Notes: a model not told the origin generated them from the sequence alone. 64,000 nt of DNA from Emergomyces orientalis (GCA_002110485.1 MOWL01000049.1:248001-312000), one strand, 5' to 3'; positions 11,794 through 23,186 are shown, counted from the first letter of the stretch. Made by a program: numbers and translations.

Positions 11794-13113
11794 ACGCATT
11801 AGCAAGCAACTTTGCAAGAATCGTGCCACCAAGGAGTAATAAATAATAAATAATACTATAATATATCAATGACTAAACTGAGCTGCGTCAAAATAGAAAC
11901 TAGAATATATTGTTTATGCTCTCGTTTTGCGTCAGTGCATGGCGCGTCTGTGGCTGCGTTCCGGTATCGATAACCGTTTCAGGCGATGTAGCAATTATGA
12001 AGATGCAAAAACAATTCGATTTTACAAGTTCTAGATAGAAGATTAACTATAATCAACCAAGTGAAGGCGGTTATCCAACTTATATGCGTAGTTGCGAACC
12101 TAGACGATGACGCGGATGAAACACTTTTCTTTAATTTATTTTAGCTGCGAATGGTTTTATGGGCAGTACACACACACACACTAAAATCAGATCAACGACC
12201 ACTAATAATATTCTAGGCATGGAGTCAGGGAAATGTAGGCTGAATGTTTAACTAGCCTTGGGGCTTTCGAAATATCATTATTTACGTGTGCCTCTGGGGA
12301 TGAATTCGCAACTTCTCGCTCCCCTTTCTCACATTCTCCTTGTACAGAACACTAAGATTCATCCTCAATTTAAATCACAGCAAGGTCGGCTGGATTTATA
12401 CTACCAGGTTTGGTCACATTCAGTTTCGTAAATTGGCGGGCTTCTTGTCTTTTCTTTCTTCCATCCACGCCTCTCCTGATACCATTCAGCCTTAGCCTGT
12501 TACTAACCGGATGGCCACGGCAACCATTGAGCTTGCCCAGCTACATGGCATGCCTGGTCAACTAACAAATGATCCTATTGGCCTAGAGGATGAATATCAT
12601 GATATGTCCAGTTCCCAGTTAATAGACAGCAAACAAACGTGAGCCGCAGATTGCCCTGAAGGCACTCAGTTTTGGAAAGTCAAATAAACAGCAATTGAAA
12701 CGACTGATACCAGCCAGCTATTGCTCCGATCGTCTGGCTTTCCATTCATGCAGCTTGAGTTTTATTCAGAGTAAATATTTCCCAGTGTGATGTCTATGTG
12801 TACCATATCTGACCTTGGCTTGGGGTTGGCTCTGATCTACGGAGTATATTGATATCTAATATTCGCCGTGTGCTTGGGGACTGTTGACTGTCGTCGAATG
12901 CCCAAACAATAGTTACTTATGCTCAACAGGCGAATTTCCGTGGGGTGGGGTAGGTTAATACGATGGGCTGCATGCAAACTGCGCCTATGAATAGGTGCTC
13001 AGCCACCTCTCCTAGCCTACCATGCCTATTTGATTAGATATATAGGCACCTTCGCGATTTATTTTGTTCACACCGGACACAGCTGGTAGAACCCTTTAAC
13101 AAAATTTTGAGAA
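11794..13113. other. intergenic
   Basis: No gene seen. It holds a (CA)n run at about 12169-12181, an exact TACGGAGTA palindrome-type motif at 12838-12846, and the leader of the HET gene. Confidence 0.5.
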
Positions 13114-16100
13114 ATGGCTTCAAAAGGCTCCGAAGACACTATGTGGACAAAATTCGAACAATTGCAAGGCAAATTGCCCGAGCTATTGGCCTCTGGGACA
13201 TTGGAGCCTGAGGAGGAAATCCGGATTCGCACGACGTTGGCGGGTGTCCTCTTGCAAAAGTACGAGAACCAACACGCTCCAGCCGATCTGTATAGTGCTA
13301 TCAATCACCTGGAATGCGCTGTTCCCCACATTCCCAAATCGACTGAAAGCCGGGTGAAGTACCTAGACCAGCTATCCTACATGAAGATGTCTGCGTTCAG
13401 TATCACATACTCCATAAAGGATCTCGACGAATCAATATTTTACTCTAGGCAAGCTAAGGCTGAAGCAGAGCCTACCTGCCCCATCCTTTACAAAATCTAT
13501 CACAACCTTGGATACAGCCTTTCTCACCGGGCCCAGGTTATCAGAAGCCGCCATGCTGATCTTGATGATGCCATTGTTTGTTGCCGCGAAGTTCTACGCT
13601 TGGCACCGCGCCAGTCCGTTGAATATGAGACATCGCATACAAATCTAGCGATGCGTCTTCAAGCTCGGTATATCAAAGATCACAGAACGGAAGATATTGA
13701 GGAGGCCTTCGCCATTCTCAATCGTCAGCTCGAGCGTTACTCCCCCGGTACACCACAGCATGGGCATTCTCTTGTGGCCAAAGCTGAATTTGCGTATCAA
13801 ATATTCAAGCGCAGCCATGACCTCAAGGATCTTGAAGAAGCCCTTTTGCATTTACAAGACAGCCTAGCTACACTTCCAGCGGACCACGAGAAGCGGATAG
13901 AAATTACTAGAAGGGTCAGTGAATTGTATGAATGCAAACATCAGCTCTCAGGTGATCCATCGTACCTACGACTGGCCGCTGAATATTTTAGCTCCATAAT
14001 CGAACCAATGCCAACCAGTCACCCAATGAGATCTGATTTCATGGCACATCACTTAATCCTTTTGAAAAATTGTGTTCTTTCAAGCAATTCAATGTCAGAG
14101 GTCCAGGACACCATCAAGGAGGCAATCCGTCTACGGGATCAGGTACCGATCGGCCATGCTAAACGGCATTCCAGTGGACTCTCTGTCGGAAATATGTTCG
14201 CAAGGCGATACATCCTCTCCCACGAGCTACATGACCTTATGGAAACTATGAAACATGCAATTGAGGCTTGCCGTGAATTTGATAACCTGCAGCAAAAGAA
14301 TGGAATAAGACGAGGAATCGATATCTCACCATTGTGTGAATTTTTATCCTGGATTTCCAATGTCAATGACGCTCCCCTCCACGCTCCAGCGGCAAAGCAC
14401 GCTCAACAGAAGGCTTATCAATATTTCTGTTCAATATATAAACCTGAAGAGCTAATGTCGAGCCTAATAAAAATCCAACTAGAGAAAAAAGAAGATCTCA
14501 ATAAGCTTCTTGATGATGTGCAATCTACGAACCAGTTGACAACAACGGGAAACCAGGAAAGCGTAAAAGATCTCGTGGAGATAGAATATGCAGGAGTTGA
14601 CAATGAGATAAGAAGACAGTATCGGAAACCTGATGACTACCATGACGAGTTTACTGGCCTTCGCCACCTAGCTATCGACCCCGCTTCCAATCGAATAGTG
14701 GTTCAGATGGAAAACATTGTGAACGATCTGTATGGCTATTCCAACCAAACCCCCCTTTCTTGGGCAGAATTCACCGATCGTGAAGACCGACTTGAACGAG
14801 AATTTTTTGATAGGGAGAAGAGAGAAGGAAAGAATCCTAATCCTCAACTCTGTCGAATATGCCGCAATGTTAAGCCACTCGTCCCCAAGGAAAATAGTTG
14901 GTATACATGGAACTCTGAACTGTACTTGCCTATGGGGAATTGGCATCAACTTCGCTGCCGAAAACACTGCTCAATCTGCCGTCTGATTTTGTCCCTTGTG
15001 GAAATAAAACCTGGCATTATCCATCCTCGATTGGCTGAAATGGACCGAGACATTCAAGGGACGCAGTTCAATCTTCAAAAACTTTCTTCTGGTGAAACGA
15101 TGCTTGGCGTGGAATATGGTATGAGGTCAGTTGGCGCCATCAGGATCGTAACGCCTCCTAATCAAGCAGATGCAGTCAGACAAGCATGGCAGAAATTTCC
15201 ATATTCGTCTCAAGGGCAATTGGTTGATTCTAGTAAGCTGTCGATGTGGCTCAGTAACTGCTACGACAAGCACGGCAGGGTTTGTAATAGCTCATGGGGT
15301 AATAAGGGAGACAGCAGTGATATTCCGCTGCTTCTGATCGATATGTATCACTCCTCTCTCGTGTACGCAACCTCTGCAGAGAAGTATTTCACCCTAAGTT
15401 ATGTATGGGGGAAGGTGAAAATGCCCATGACGATGAGATCCAATCTAAAGGACCGGCTTAAGGAAAACTCATTGCTCAACGAGGAGGGATGCAAGCTCCC
15501 CCAAACAGTCAAAGATGCCATGTCGATCGTCCGTTCTATGGGCGAAAGATATCTCTGGATTGATGCTCTGTGTATTGTACAGGACGATGAAGATACGAAA
15601 CATCGGGATATCCGTCATATGGATATTGTATACGGCAAGTCGTTTGCCACCATCGCTGCAATGCACGGGGATGATGCTGCAGCTGGATTACCGGGAATAC
15701 TTCCAAATACACGGCCAGCACAGGTAACAGAGTCGATCTGGATTTCAGCGCGATCTCCTACGTTAAAACATCATGCTGCTTCAGGACCTGACGCAACAGA
15801 GGTGATCCTGACGACAACCCCTTCGCCTTTCCCTCTTATGTTAGAAACTGCCAAATGGGACACGCGAGGTTGGACTTTGCAGGAACACCTGCTATCTCGG
15901 AGACGCATCTATTTCTGCTCAAATTACGTCTATTTCCAATGCAACCAGGAGACCATGTGTGAAACTACACTGGAGGGGCCAGCTGAACTTCTCGGCAAAC
16001 CGCTTGAGGTTCCTCAACCTATTGCAAGTCAGAACCCACTGGCTGACCTCAAGAAAACTGGCCTACTTCCTAGAAATGAAAGTGTAGTCGGAATATTTCA

Positions 16101-17073
16101 AGTTTACAAGAAATTGGTGGAGCGGTACACCACGCGGCAATTAACGATTCCATCCGACATCCTCGACGCTTTCTCTGGTATTATCGCTGTCCTTACTGAC
16201 TATTTGAGGAGCAGTTTTGTGAGCGGCCTCCCAGCGGCAGCTCTTGATCTGGCTCTGCTCTGGACACCTGTTTATCCAATAGCTAGAAGAATTTTGAGCA
16301 AAAGTACACCAATTGGGGCGGATAAAGGAACCCCATTCCCCAGTTGGTCCTGGACAGGTTGGGTGGGAGGTGTGGAATATCGCCTCCTTGAGTCAATACC
16401 CATTTCCCAGATCTCGAACTGCTACACCCACCACCATGGCACACTCCGAAGAATTCATGGACGAAACGATTTTATAGACTCTACCAATGTTAAGTACCCA
16501 CCCGGCCAGCTTCCAGACATTTGCAGCGCAGGGTTCGAGCAGGAACAAATAAAGATTGCCGGTCCAGATTTTGGGCCCAATGTGCTACAATTCTGGAGCG
16601 ACGCTGTTGATACTGCTTGCTTCCAACTGTCAACAACGAATGCCGTGCATTATCTTAGTAAACGAGACCACGTCCACACACCAGGACAGCAGGCCGTGCT
16701 TCGGCTAGAAGATAGGCGTGGTCGCCATTGCGGATTGGTATTTAACACAACGAATGATCTCGTTCGACGGACGTTCGCGAAACACACCGAGGAGATTGAG
16801 GGCAACCCACCCGGACTTTGTGAGCTGATTGCCATATCAAGGTTAGCGGACGTAGATGCGAGTGAGACACGTCCGGGACTACAGAGGGTTGAGGGTGAGA
16901 TAGACGTGTTTGACAGGAATTCGTTCCCTGCCACCGGGCGGGGAAGTTGGGTGGTTAATGCCCTGGTTGTTGAATGGGACTATGAGGTTGGTGAGAGGAT
17001 TACCTTGGCTCAGATTCATCTTCAAGCTTGGGAAGAGGCGCGACCGAAACGCAGGCATATTCGACTTGGCTGA
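13114..17073 (+). CDS. TPR-HET protein (1,319 aa), heterokaryon-incompatibility type
   Basis: Single exon of 3,960 nt from ATG 13114. The N-terminal 330 or so residues are helical TPR-like repeats: recurring patterns such as LDDAIVCCREVLRLAP and DLKDLEEALLHLQDSL. Residues 570-640 contain paired cysteines (CRICR and, later, CRKHCSICRLI), a possible metal site. The HET domain follows from about residue 755, with its three marks in order: LSYVWG near 761, YLWIDALCIVQDD near 813 with DIVYGKSFATIAA after it, and TRGWTLQEHLLSRR near 917. HET domains trigger cell death or vegetative incompatibility when two genetically different fungi fuse. TPR arrays usually act as ligand-sensing or scaffolding repeats. 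The architecture resembles fungal NLR-like proteins but lacks an NB-ARC/NACHT nucleotide-binding core. The frame is intact. It may be cytosolic, since no signal or membrane segment is seen. Confidence 0.88.
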   Translation: MASKGSEDTMWTKFEQLQGKLPELLASGTLEPEEEIRIRTTLAGVLLQKYENQHAPADLYSAINHLECAVPHIPKSTESRVKYLDQLSYMKMSAFSITYSIKDLDESIFYSRQAKAEAEPTCPILYKIYHNLGYSLSHRAQVIRSRHADLDDAIVCCREVLRLAPRQSVEYETSHTNLAMRLQARYIKDHRTEDIEEAFAILNRQLERYSPGTPQHGHSLVAKAEFAYQIFKRSHDLKDLEEALLHLQDSLATLPADHEKRIEITRRVSELYECKHQLSGDPSYLRLAAEYFSSIIEPMPTSHPMRSDFMAHHLILLKNCVLSSNSMSEVQDTIKEAIRLRDQVPIGHAKRHSSGLSVGNMFARRYILSHELHDLMETMKHAIEACREFDNLQQKNGIRRGIDISPLCEFLSWISNVNDAPLHAPAAKHAQQKAYQYFCSIYKPEELMSSLIKIQLEKKEDLNKLLDDVQSTNQLTTTGNQESVKDLVEIEYAGVDNEIRRQYRKPDDYHDEFTGLRHLAIDPASNRIVVQMENIVNDLYGYSNQTPLSWAEFTDREDRLEREFFDREKREGKNPNPQLCRICRNVKPLVPKENSWYTWNSELYLPMGNWHQLRCRKHCSICRLILSLVEIKPGIIHPRLAEMDRDIQGTQFNLQKLSSGETMLGVEYGMRSVGAIRIVTPPNQADAVRQAWQKFPYSSQGQLVDSSKLSMWLSNCYDKHGRVCNSSWGNKGDSSDIPLLLIDMYHSSLVYATSAEKYFTLSYVWGKVKMPMTMRSNLKDRLKENSLLNEEGCKLPQTVKDAMSIVRSMGERYLWIDALCIVQDDEDTKHRDIRHMDIVYGKSFATIAAMHGDDAAAGLPGILPNTRPAQVTESIWISARSPTLKHHAASGPDATEVILTTTPSPFPLMLETAKWDTRGWTLQEHLLSRRRIYFCSNYVYFQCNQETMCETTLEGPAELLGKPLEVPQPIASQNPLADLKKTGLLPRNESVVGIFQVYKKLVERYTTRQLTIPSDILDAFSGIIAVLTDYLRSSFVSGLPAAALDLALLWTPVYPIARRILSKSTPIGADKGTPFPSWSWTGWVGGVEYRLLESIPISQISNCYTHHHGTLRRIHGRNDFIDSTNVKYPPGQLPDICSAGFEQEQIKIAGPDFGPNVLQFWSDAVDTACFQLSTTNAVHYLSKRDHVHTPGQQAVLRLEDRRGRHCGLVFNTTNDLVRRTFAKHTEEIEGNPPGLCELIAISRLADVDASETRPGLQRVEGEIDVFDRNSFPATGRGSWVVNALVVEWDYEVGERITLAQIHLQAWEEARPKRRHIRLG

Positions 17074-18134
17074 GGGATGGTTGGAACCGGTTCTTTTGAT
17101 GTCATTGCGTTTGCACCAAATTATTTAATAGCTTCCTGCAGCTATCTATCCATCTAAATCCAGGCCTCTAGAATGTCAATCTCTCGGTTTGTTCTTGCCG
17201 GTTAAACATTTCTAAATAATTTCGTTTTGTTTAGCACGGGCCTTCCCTTGCTGGCCGTCTCACCGAGGCTGACATATAAACAAACCCGGTCAGAACTCTA
17301 GTATATCTATTCATTAGCAGAAAATAACCTATTTTAGTTATGTTACAGTCTGATTCAACCACTTGATTCAAACGAAGTTAAAGACAGAGCGCCCTGTGAA
17401 ACTTGGAAACATTCAGGGATGAACACGCTTCGTCACCACTCAACGGGGTTTTCTCCGCTGGAGATTGGTGGGGACTGCGGACTTGATGCCGACCGAATAT
17501 CTAGCTGTGGATAATCTAGAACTGTCGTGGGCCAATAAGTGAAAGGCAATCTGGCATTCGAACAGTCTTTGTTAATCCCCCACTATTATCCTTACCCATG
17601 ACGATGATGTCAATGGCGGGGTGTACACTACTTTTCGAGCGAACAATGCATCTTCCTCTTAGAAACGGACGCCTGACGAGATTGCCCTCAGATGGCGTGA
17701 CTTCAATATATAGCTACCAAGGGGTATATAAAATGCCTGAAAAGTCGGGAGGGAGCTGGGTGCTGCTCCCTTGATCCTGGTGTTCTTTTCTCATCGCTTC
17801 GTTTCTCAAGCCACGGGCTTTACCATTGATGCCCAAAGCAGCCCTTGAAACTTCAGAGGGATGATTGTGTGGCATAGGGTGCTGAATTAAGGGTTCTCGT
17901 GAATTCACTATAAATACTGGTACGTGGTGTTACATTTTATTTATTCATTTTCACCATGTGCGCATTCTGGCTGACAGGGGCTACCAACATTGCAGATAGA
18001 AAGGGTACATTCGCTCATGCCTCACTTGCGCCTCTTTGACCTGATAATTTTTCAGTTAGAATTAAAAAAAGTTTTAAAACAAAAGCGGATCCTTTTATAA
18101 CCACCTTTTTTAGTTGTTTAAGCAGCCATTCAAA
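17074..18134. other. intergenic
   Basis: No gene seen. The stretch is AT-rich toward 18060-18100, probably the promoter of the dehydrogenase gene. Confidence 0.5.
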
Positions 18135-19641
18135 ATGGCTGCTGAGAAGCCGTCCATATGTTTTGTCGGGCTTGGGCTGATGGGTTTCGGCATGGCCACC
18201 AATCTCGTCAAATTAGGCTATGTCGTCCAGGGATATGATATCTGGGAGCCAACTTTGGCCCGTTTCAAGGCCGCCGGTGGCCAGGCTGCTTCGTCTCCTG
18301 GAGATGCTGCGGGTGGGAACTTATTCTGTGTTTGCATGGTTGCCACCGCTGCTCAGGCTCAGGTTGCGATATTTGACCATGAAAATGGCATCGTGAAGGG
18401 TATTATGTTCTCTGTTAACTCTCAATTACCTATTCTCGTACATACATGCCGTACATTTTTTTGACAGCTAATATATTGCCGATAATAATGACAGCTCTTC
18501 CCAAGGGCGCCACCCTTATTCTATGTTCCACGGTACCAGCCGTCTCCGCTCAGTTGTTCCGTGACCAACTGGTGTCGATTGGCCGCGAAGACGTCTACTT
18601 TATCGATGCGCCAGTGTCGGGCGGAGCCAGAAAAGCCGGAGAGGGTACTCTTACAATAATGGCCGGTGGGTCAGACGGAGCGCTAGAAAAGGGCAAGTTC
18701 CTCCTGGCGGAGATGGCAGATACGCATAAATTATACCTTGTGCCGGGCGGAATCGGTGCGGGAAGCAACATGAAGATGATCCACCAAGTGCTTGCTGCCA
18801 TCCACATTCTTGCAGCAAGTGAAGTCATGGGTCTTGCTGCACACTTAGGATTAAATGCCAGAGAAGCTGGAGAGGCGCTAATTTCTTCTCATGCATGGAG
18901 CTTCATGCATGAGAATCGCTGCGATCGTATGCTCATAGAGGATTATTATCCTGGAGCTAGTGCTATCACTATTATCCTTAAAGACGTGGTATGATTGTTA
19001 ACTTCCCCCATTAAGCTTATCACAATGAGAAAGCCCTTCCTCTAACAAATTTGGCCAATAACCAGGGCATCGTTACCGCCGCTGCCCGCCTTCATAACTT
19101 TCCCACCCCACTTTGTAGCATTGCAGAGCAAATATTCCTTACTGCCCTCCCTCTAGGCTTCGGCGGGGACGATGACGGCAGTGCCGTTCGCCTCTACTAC
19201 CGTGACCCCATTACCAAAGTTGAACCAAAGGCGGCCCTAAACCCCGAAAGTAACGCGGCTGCGCTCAAACTCATCGTCGATTTACTTACCAACATTCACC
19301 TTGTCGCTGCCGCTGAAGCCGTTTCTTTCGCCCGTCTTCTCAAGGTCGATTTGCCACTGGTGTATGCTGTTGTCAACGCCGCGGCGGGCGCGAGTAAAAT
19401 GTTTGAAATTCGCGGTGCGGAGATGATGGCGGGATTGAATGGTGAGTTGGATAATGGGAGTAAGAAGACTGTGAATCAGGCCATCTCTGAGCTTGCCGCA
19501 GGAGTGCAGGCAGCAAGAGATGTATATTGCCCCCTTCATTTGGGGAATGCTGCGCTCAATATGCTTTATCTTGCCAAGCAGCAAGGGCTGGGTGAGAAGA
19601 CTGATTCGCATATTTTGCGGGTTTATGAGAGTGGAGAATGA
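18135..19641 (+). CDS. L-threonate/3-hydroxyisobutyrate dehydrogenase family oxidoreductase with doubled C-terminal domain (444 aa)
   Basis: Three exons: 18135-18399, 18495-18988 and 19066-19641. Introns are 95 and 77 bp with GT..AG ends, and the joined frame is exact (1,335 nt). I start at ATG 18135; the upstream in-frame triplet at 18114 is TTG. The N-terminus is a Rossmann NAD(P) site (FVGLGLMGFGMATNL). DAPVSGGARKAGEGTLTIMAGG is the substrate-binding block of the beta-hydroxyacid dehydrogenases. The catalytic Lys sits in GAGSNMKMIHQ, the form seen in the LtnD branch. The helical NAD_binding_11-type domain occurs twice. The first copy follows the Lys directly; the second covers about residues 310-440 and has no Rossmann partner. 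LtnD oxidises four-carbon sugar acids at C2, and in bacteria it works with OtnK kinases and an aldolase. A ketose-bisphosphate aldolase lies at 38.2 kb. The exact substrate is inferred. Confidence 0.83.
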
Positions 19642-20106
19642 GGGTGTGCCCGGTTGGTTAGCTGATAGGAATGCTTCTTCGTCCCTTTTCTTCTCAGAAT
19701 GTGCCCTTGTGTGTCATGTTTTCTTTTCCGCCATCTGGCAGTTTTGCCCTGTCAAAATTGTTCTTCTTATCTTCTTTTCGGTTTTGTTCACATAGAATTA
19801 TGCATATGCGCACTCATGAGGCCAGTTAGCATTGGGAATGCGAATATCAACAGATATTTATGACATTTAGAGGCAGCAATTTCCCCTTGCCCGAGTATCT
19901 TGTTAAGGAGTTCAAACGGGCATAGGCTTGGGCAGGGTCACCTCGCTATGCGATATGCCCAAAGCGCATATAAATAAATGGAGACGTAAATTGCCCACAT
20001 AGCTTTATTATAACGGATCCAGCCCCTGGTCAGGTTACTTGAATAGTCATTTAGAGGGGATGTGACTATTTATCAAGCCCTTCCCCAACCAACAAACTCC
20101 GTAAAC
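19642..20106. other. convergent 3' flanks
   Basis: Short spacer between the convergent dehydrogenase (+) and the damaged oxidoreductase (-). No gene seen. Confidence 0.5.
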
Positions 20107-21253
20107 TCACACCTTATACGCCAACTTCTGCCCACTTATCTTATTATCTCGCATAAGCGCCCAGCCATCAGGAATAGCCTCGAACCCGCCCTCGTTCGTC
20201 AGAACGCGATGAGCCCTCATTTTCCCCTCTGCCACAAATTTCTCTGCAATGCCTCCGAAGTGCTTTGCAAATTCAAAATCCTCCTGTTTGGCAGGAAATA
20301 CATGCATACCCACTTTAAAGTCTTCATTGATTGCAGTGTACACTACCATGGCACTGCTCTCAATGTCCTCACGCGCTAACTGTGGAAACTGAGTTGCCAT
20401 GTATTTGCTGCCTGGTTTGGAGGAAAGAGCATCACAGCACACAGCAGCTGTTTCAGGGGAGGCAATGGTGTCATAGACAAGGTGGAGATTATTGTTGGTG
20501 TGTTCACGGATTTTCATGCCAACATCTTGGTCATGATAGTCAAAGACAGAATCTGCACCTAGTTTTTTCATGTATGAGAAGTTCTGGGGAGAGCAAGTTG
20601 TTAGGACGGTGTAGCCGGACCCATTATAGTTGTATATTATTACATCAGAGCATAGATCATTAGCCAATGCTCTGAGCTTTGCAAACAGTCATATTGATGC
20701 GCTTCAACTTACAGCTTTGCAAACTGGATTGCTAATGCCCCCGTTGCTGAATTGCCTCCGTAAATAAGCACTGGAATGGTGTCCTTCACCGGTTCATTTG
20801 GCAGCGCCAGTTGCAAGATCCCCTGGTACAACCCCTGGGCAACTGTATACAACCCCATGGGCATTGATGCTGCCTGATCCATGGGCAACAATTCTGGTAC
20901 CCGCAACAACAGATCCCCTTTAGTGATCACATATTCTGCAAATGCACCCTTGGTCGGCTGCATTCTATTAAAGCTAAGGTTGAAACCCATCACTTTCTCC
21001 CCTTAGTGAATTTCTTGGTGACAGCGGGGCCAATTTTCTCTACTATGCCAGAGAAATCACAGCCGCCCAATGCACCTGGCACAGTGTTTTCCCTCCCCAT
21101 ATTCTTCCAGTCTGCAGGATTGAGTGCAACATAGATTGTTTTCACAAGTACGTGATCGGCTGGCAGGAGAGGAGGGACGGGGAAGTTGGTGGTTACAAGA
21201 GTTTCCCAATCAGGGCCTGAAATGAGGGCCTTTTGAGTGTTTTGGGTCGCCAT
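20107..21253 (-). pseudogene. zinc-independent MDR-type enoyl reductase/quinone oxidoreductase, frameshifted
   Basis: The start is ATG 21253; a further upstream in-frame triplet is TTG. The protein is a medium-chain dehydrogenase/reductase of the fungal trans-enoyl-reductase-like group, about 340 aa expected. It has ALNPADWKNMG and GCDFSGIVEKIG near the N-terminus, the NADP Rossmann loop IYGGNSATGALAIQFAKL, and a C-terminal GGFEAIPDGWALMRDNKISGQKLAY. There are two defects. At 20999-21002 a run of four C (G on the gene strand) appears one base short of what the frame needs to join TKG to EKVMGF. After the Rossmann loop the donor GTAAGT at 20712 can pair in frame only with an acceptor 41 bp on, leaving about 20 extra residues. 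The family consensus would instead place the junction near 20610, where the expected AG reads GG. Either the gene is decaying or the assembly has errors. Confidence 0.65.
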
Positions 21254-21647
21254 TTTGAATAATTTGGTCAATAGAGTTTTGATGCGTGCAAATAACGAGA
21301 CTGGGACGTATTGATTGGGGTTATTAGTGTATTGATATATAGTTGTGTTGATATGAGGAGGCGGGCAAGTTAGTGCACCTGCGGCCTCCGACTAAGGGCG
21401 AGAGCACCAGTACAAATATGCCCAACGAACCGGGAAAAAGAACTGATCGACTCCAAAAGCCTGCCATTATTGCTTCGGTTGTCCATTAGAAATCACGTAT
21501 TTGCATGTAACATGTGTTATGATAACCTCTAGATATCGGTGAGGGGTGGCGCTGAGTTAATTATAATAATAAGTCTCAATTGGCTTAACCTTAACACATT
21601 AGCGACAATCTCGGCGTACAATGATCGGAGACATGATTATCAATCAA
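21254..21647. other. spacer between tandem minus-strand genes
   Basis: About 390 bp holding the promoter of the oxidoreductase and the 3' end of the monooxygenase. No gene seen. Confidence 0.5.
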
Positions 21648-23186
21648 TCATGTTGACAAATCGCTGACTGCACAGGCTAAAAGATACTCATCAAATTCTC
21701 TTGGCATCCCGGACAAATTCGCAAATGCAACGTAGCTATCGGGCCGCATGAGGTATGCAGCGTCTCGAGCGAAACCAACATTCTTATATTCCACCGTCCA
21801 ATCGAAAACATGCAGTGCAACCCCCTTATGCTTGCACCATTCAGCCATCTCCCCTTTTGGTGTGCCGTAAACATGAACCTGCCACGCAATTGGCGAGAGT
21901 GTTGCATAGTTGTCTACCCCGTTCGCGGTTGTATATGGGAGCCTGTCCCCGCCGTGCACCTGGCCAGCCACACCACCTACGCATGCCGTTCCGCGGTAGG
22001 TTATTTGCGTTTGTGACAGGGTGCGGAATGCATAATTCGTAGCTCCTGGTAACCGTATGGCAACGGGGAGAATCAAAGGTACGATATAAGAGCGGACTAC
22101 ATCTGCAAGAAACCCCTCAGATGTTGCGATGGAGAAGGCCTGGTCCGTCCTCTGTATCAATGTCCGCGCAAATGGAATCCTCTCTGCCTCGTAGCTGTTC
22201 AGTAGCGATGGATCTGCGTGGCCTTGTAATACTGCGGCCAATTTCCAGGCCAAATTAACTGCATCGCCGATTCCAGTGTTCATTCCCTGTCCGCCTGCCG
22301 GGCTATGGATATGTCCTGCATCACCCACGAGAAACGCTTGGCCACTCCGGAAATGGTTGGCCACCCTGTGGTGGACGCGATATGTTGAGAACCAATTGAC
22401 TTTATCCACTTTGATTTTCAAGCTGTCAATGGCGGTGCCCAATACGTCTTCGAACGTCAGAGTTTCAGGAGTAACATCAGGTTTGTCGCGGACCATACCC
22501 ACTACTCGCACACACGAGCTGTCATCGTAGGCAAAGATGAGGAGGAAATCGGAAGAATGGAGGCTGACATGGACTTCTCCGTTGATGGCAGGTCCACTAG
22601 CTTCGATATCCGCGACATAGAATAGGCCCTGATAAGTCCCGCCTGGGAACTGTATGTCGTCGAGCCCATGACGCACCGTGGACGACGCTCCGTCACAGCC
22701 GATGATATACTGTGCTTCGCAGTTCTCCTCCCGCTCCGCAGTGTCATTGTGAAGAAGAGTGTACGAGATATGATCACCATGGTCCGTAAAATTTACCAGC
22801 TCCGTATTCCGCTCGACCTTGACGCCAGCTTCCACCAACTTTTCCTCCAGCAGCTTTTCATGTCGGTCCTGTGGATAGACGTGGACGAATGGGTGGGGTG
22901 TGATCCCCTTTCCGATCTCGCCGATCGGTAATCGTACTCTATGTTTCCCTTGTACCCAAAGGTTTGCAGCTACCATCTGCTTGCCGTCGTCAATCACTTC
23001 ATCGGCCAGGCCTAGTTTCTGGTATAGTTCAAGCGTGCGGGCATGCATGACTATGGCGCGTGAATCGGAAGCCCTAAACTCTCCCTTGTCGATTATCCGT
23101 AGTCCCACGTTCTGCCTCCGCAACCATGACGCCAGGATTAGGCCTGACGGTCCACCACCCACGATCAACACTGGGATGCGAGTCAT
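21648..23186 (-). CDS. FAD-dependent aromatic monooxygenase (PheA/TfdB-like, 512 aa)
   Basis: Single exon from ATG 23186. All three flavoprotein hydroxylase marks are present: the dinucleotide-binding GxGxxG (VLIVGGGPSGLILASWL, residues about 6-23), the DG motif (IIGCDGASSTVRHGL, about 160) and the GD motif (FLVGDAGHIHSPAGGQGMNTGIGDAVNLAWKL, about 285-316). Such enzymes insert one oxygen atom into phenolic or polyketide aromatic rings using NAD(P)H and FAD. The length is about 100 residues below the phenol hydroxylases with a full thioredoxin-like C-terminal domain, but close to many fungal secondary-metabolism hydroxylases. It lies in tandem with the damaged reductase gene 395 bp downstream. 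That pair could be a remnant of a catabolic or metabolite gene set, although no synthase gene is nearby. The enzyme class is secure; the substrate is unknown. Confidence 0.9.
   Translation of the reverse strand: MTRIPVLIVGGGPSGLILASWLRRQNVGLRIIDKGEFRASDSRAIVMHARTLELYQKLGLADEVIDDGKQMVAANLWVQGKHRVRLPIGEIGKGITPHPFVHVYPQDRHEKLLEEKLVEAGVKVERNTELVNFTDHGDHISYTLLHNDTAEREENCEAQYIIGCDGASSTVRHGLDDIQFPGGTYQGLFYVADIEASGPAINGEVHVSLHSSDFLLIFAYDDSSCVRVVGMVRDKPDVTPETLTFEDVLGTAIDSLKIKVDKVNWFSTYRVHHRVANHFRSGQAFLVGDAGHIHSPAGGQGMNTGIGDAVNLAWKLAAVLQGHADPSLLNSYEAERIPFARTLIQRTDQAFSIATSEGFLADVVRSYIVPLILPVAIRLPGATNYAFRTLSQTQITYRGTACVGGVAGQVHGGDRLPYTTANGVDNYATLSPIAWQVHVYGTPKGEMAEWCKHKGVALHVFDWTVEYKNVGFARDAAYLMRPDSYVAFANLSGMPREFDEYLLACAVSDLST

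Noticed and set aside
18114..18134. Upstream start of the threonate-dehydrogenase-like gene
   Set aside because: The upstream in-frame triplet is TTG; ATG 18135 sits at the expected family N-terminus.
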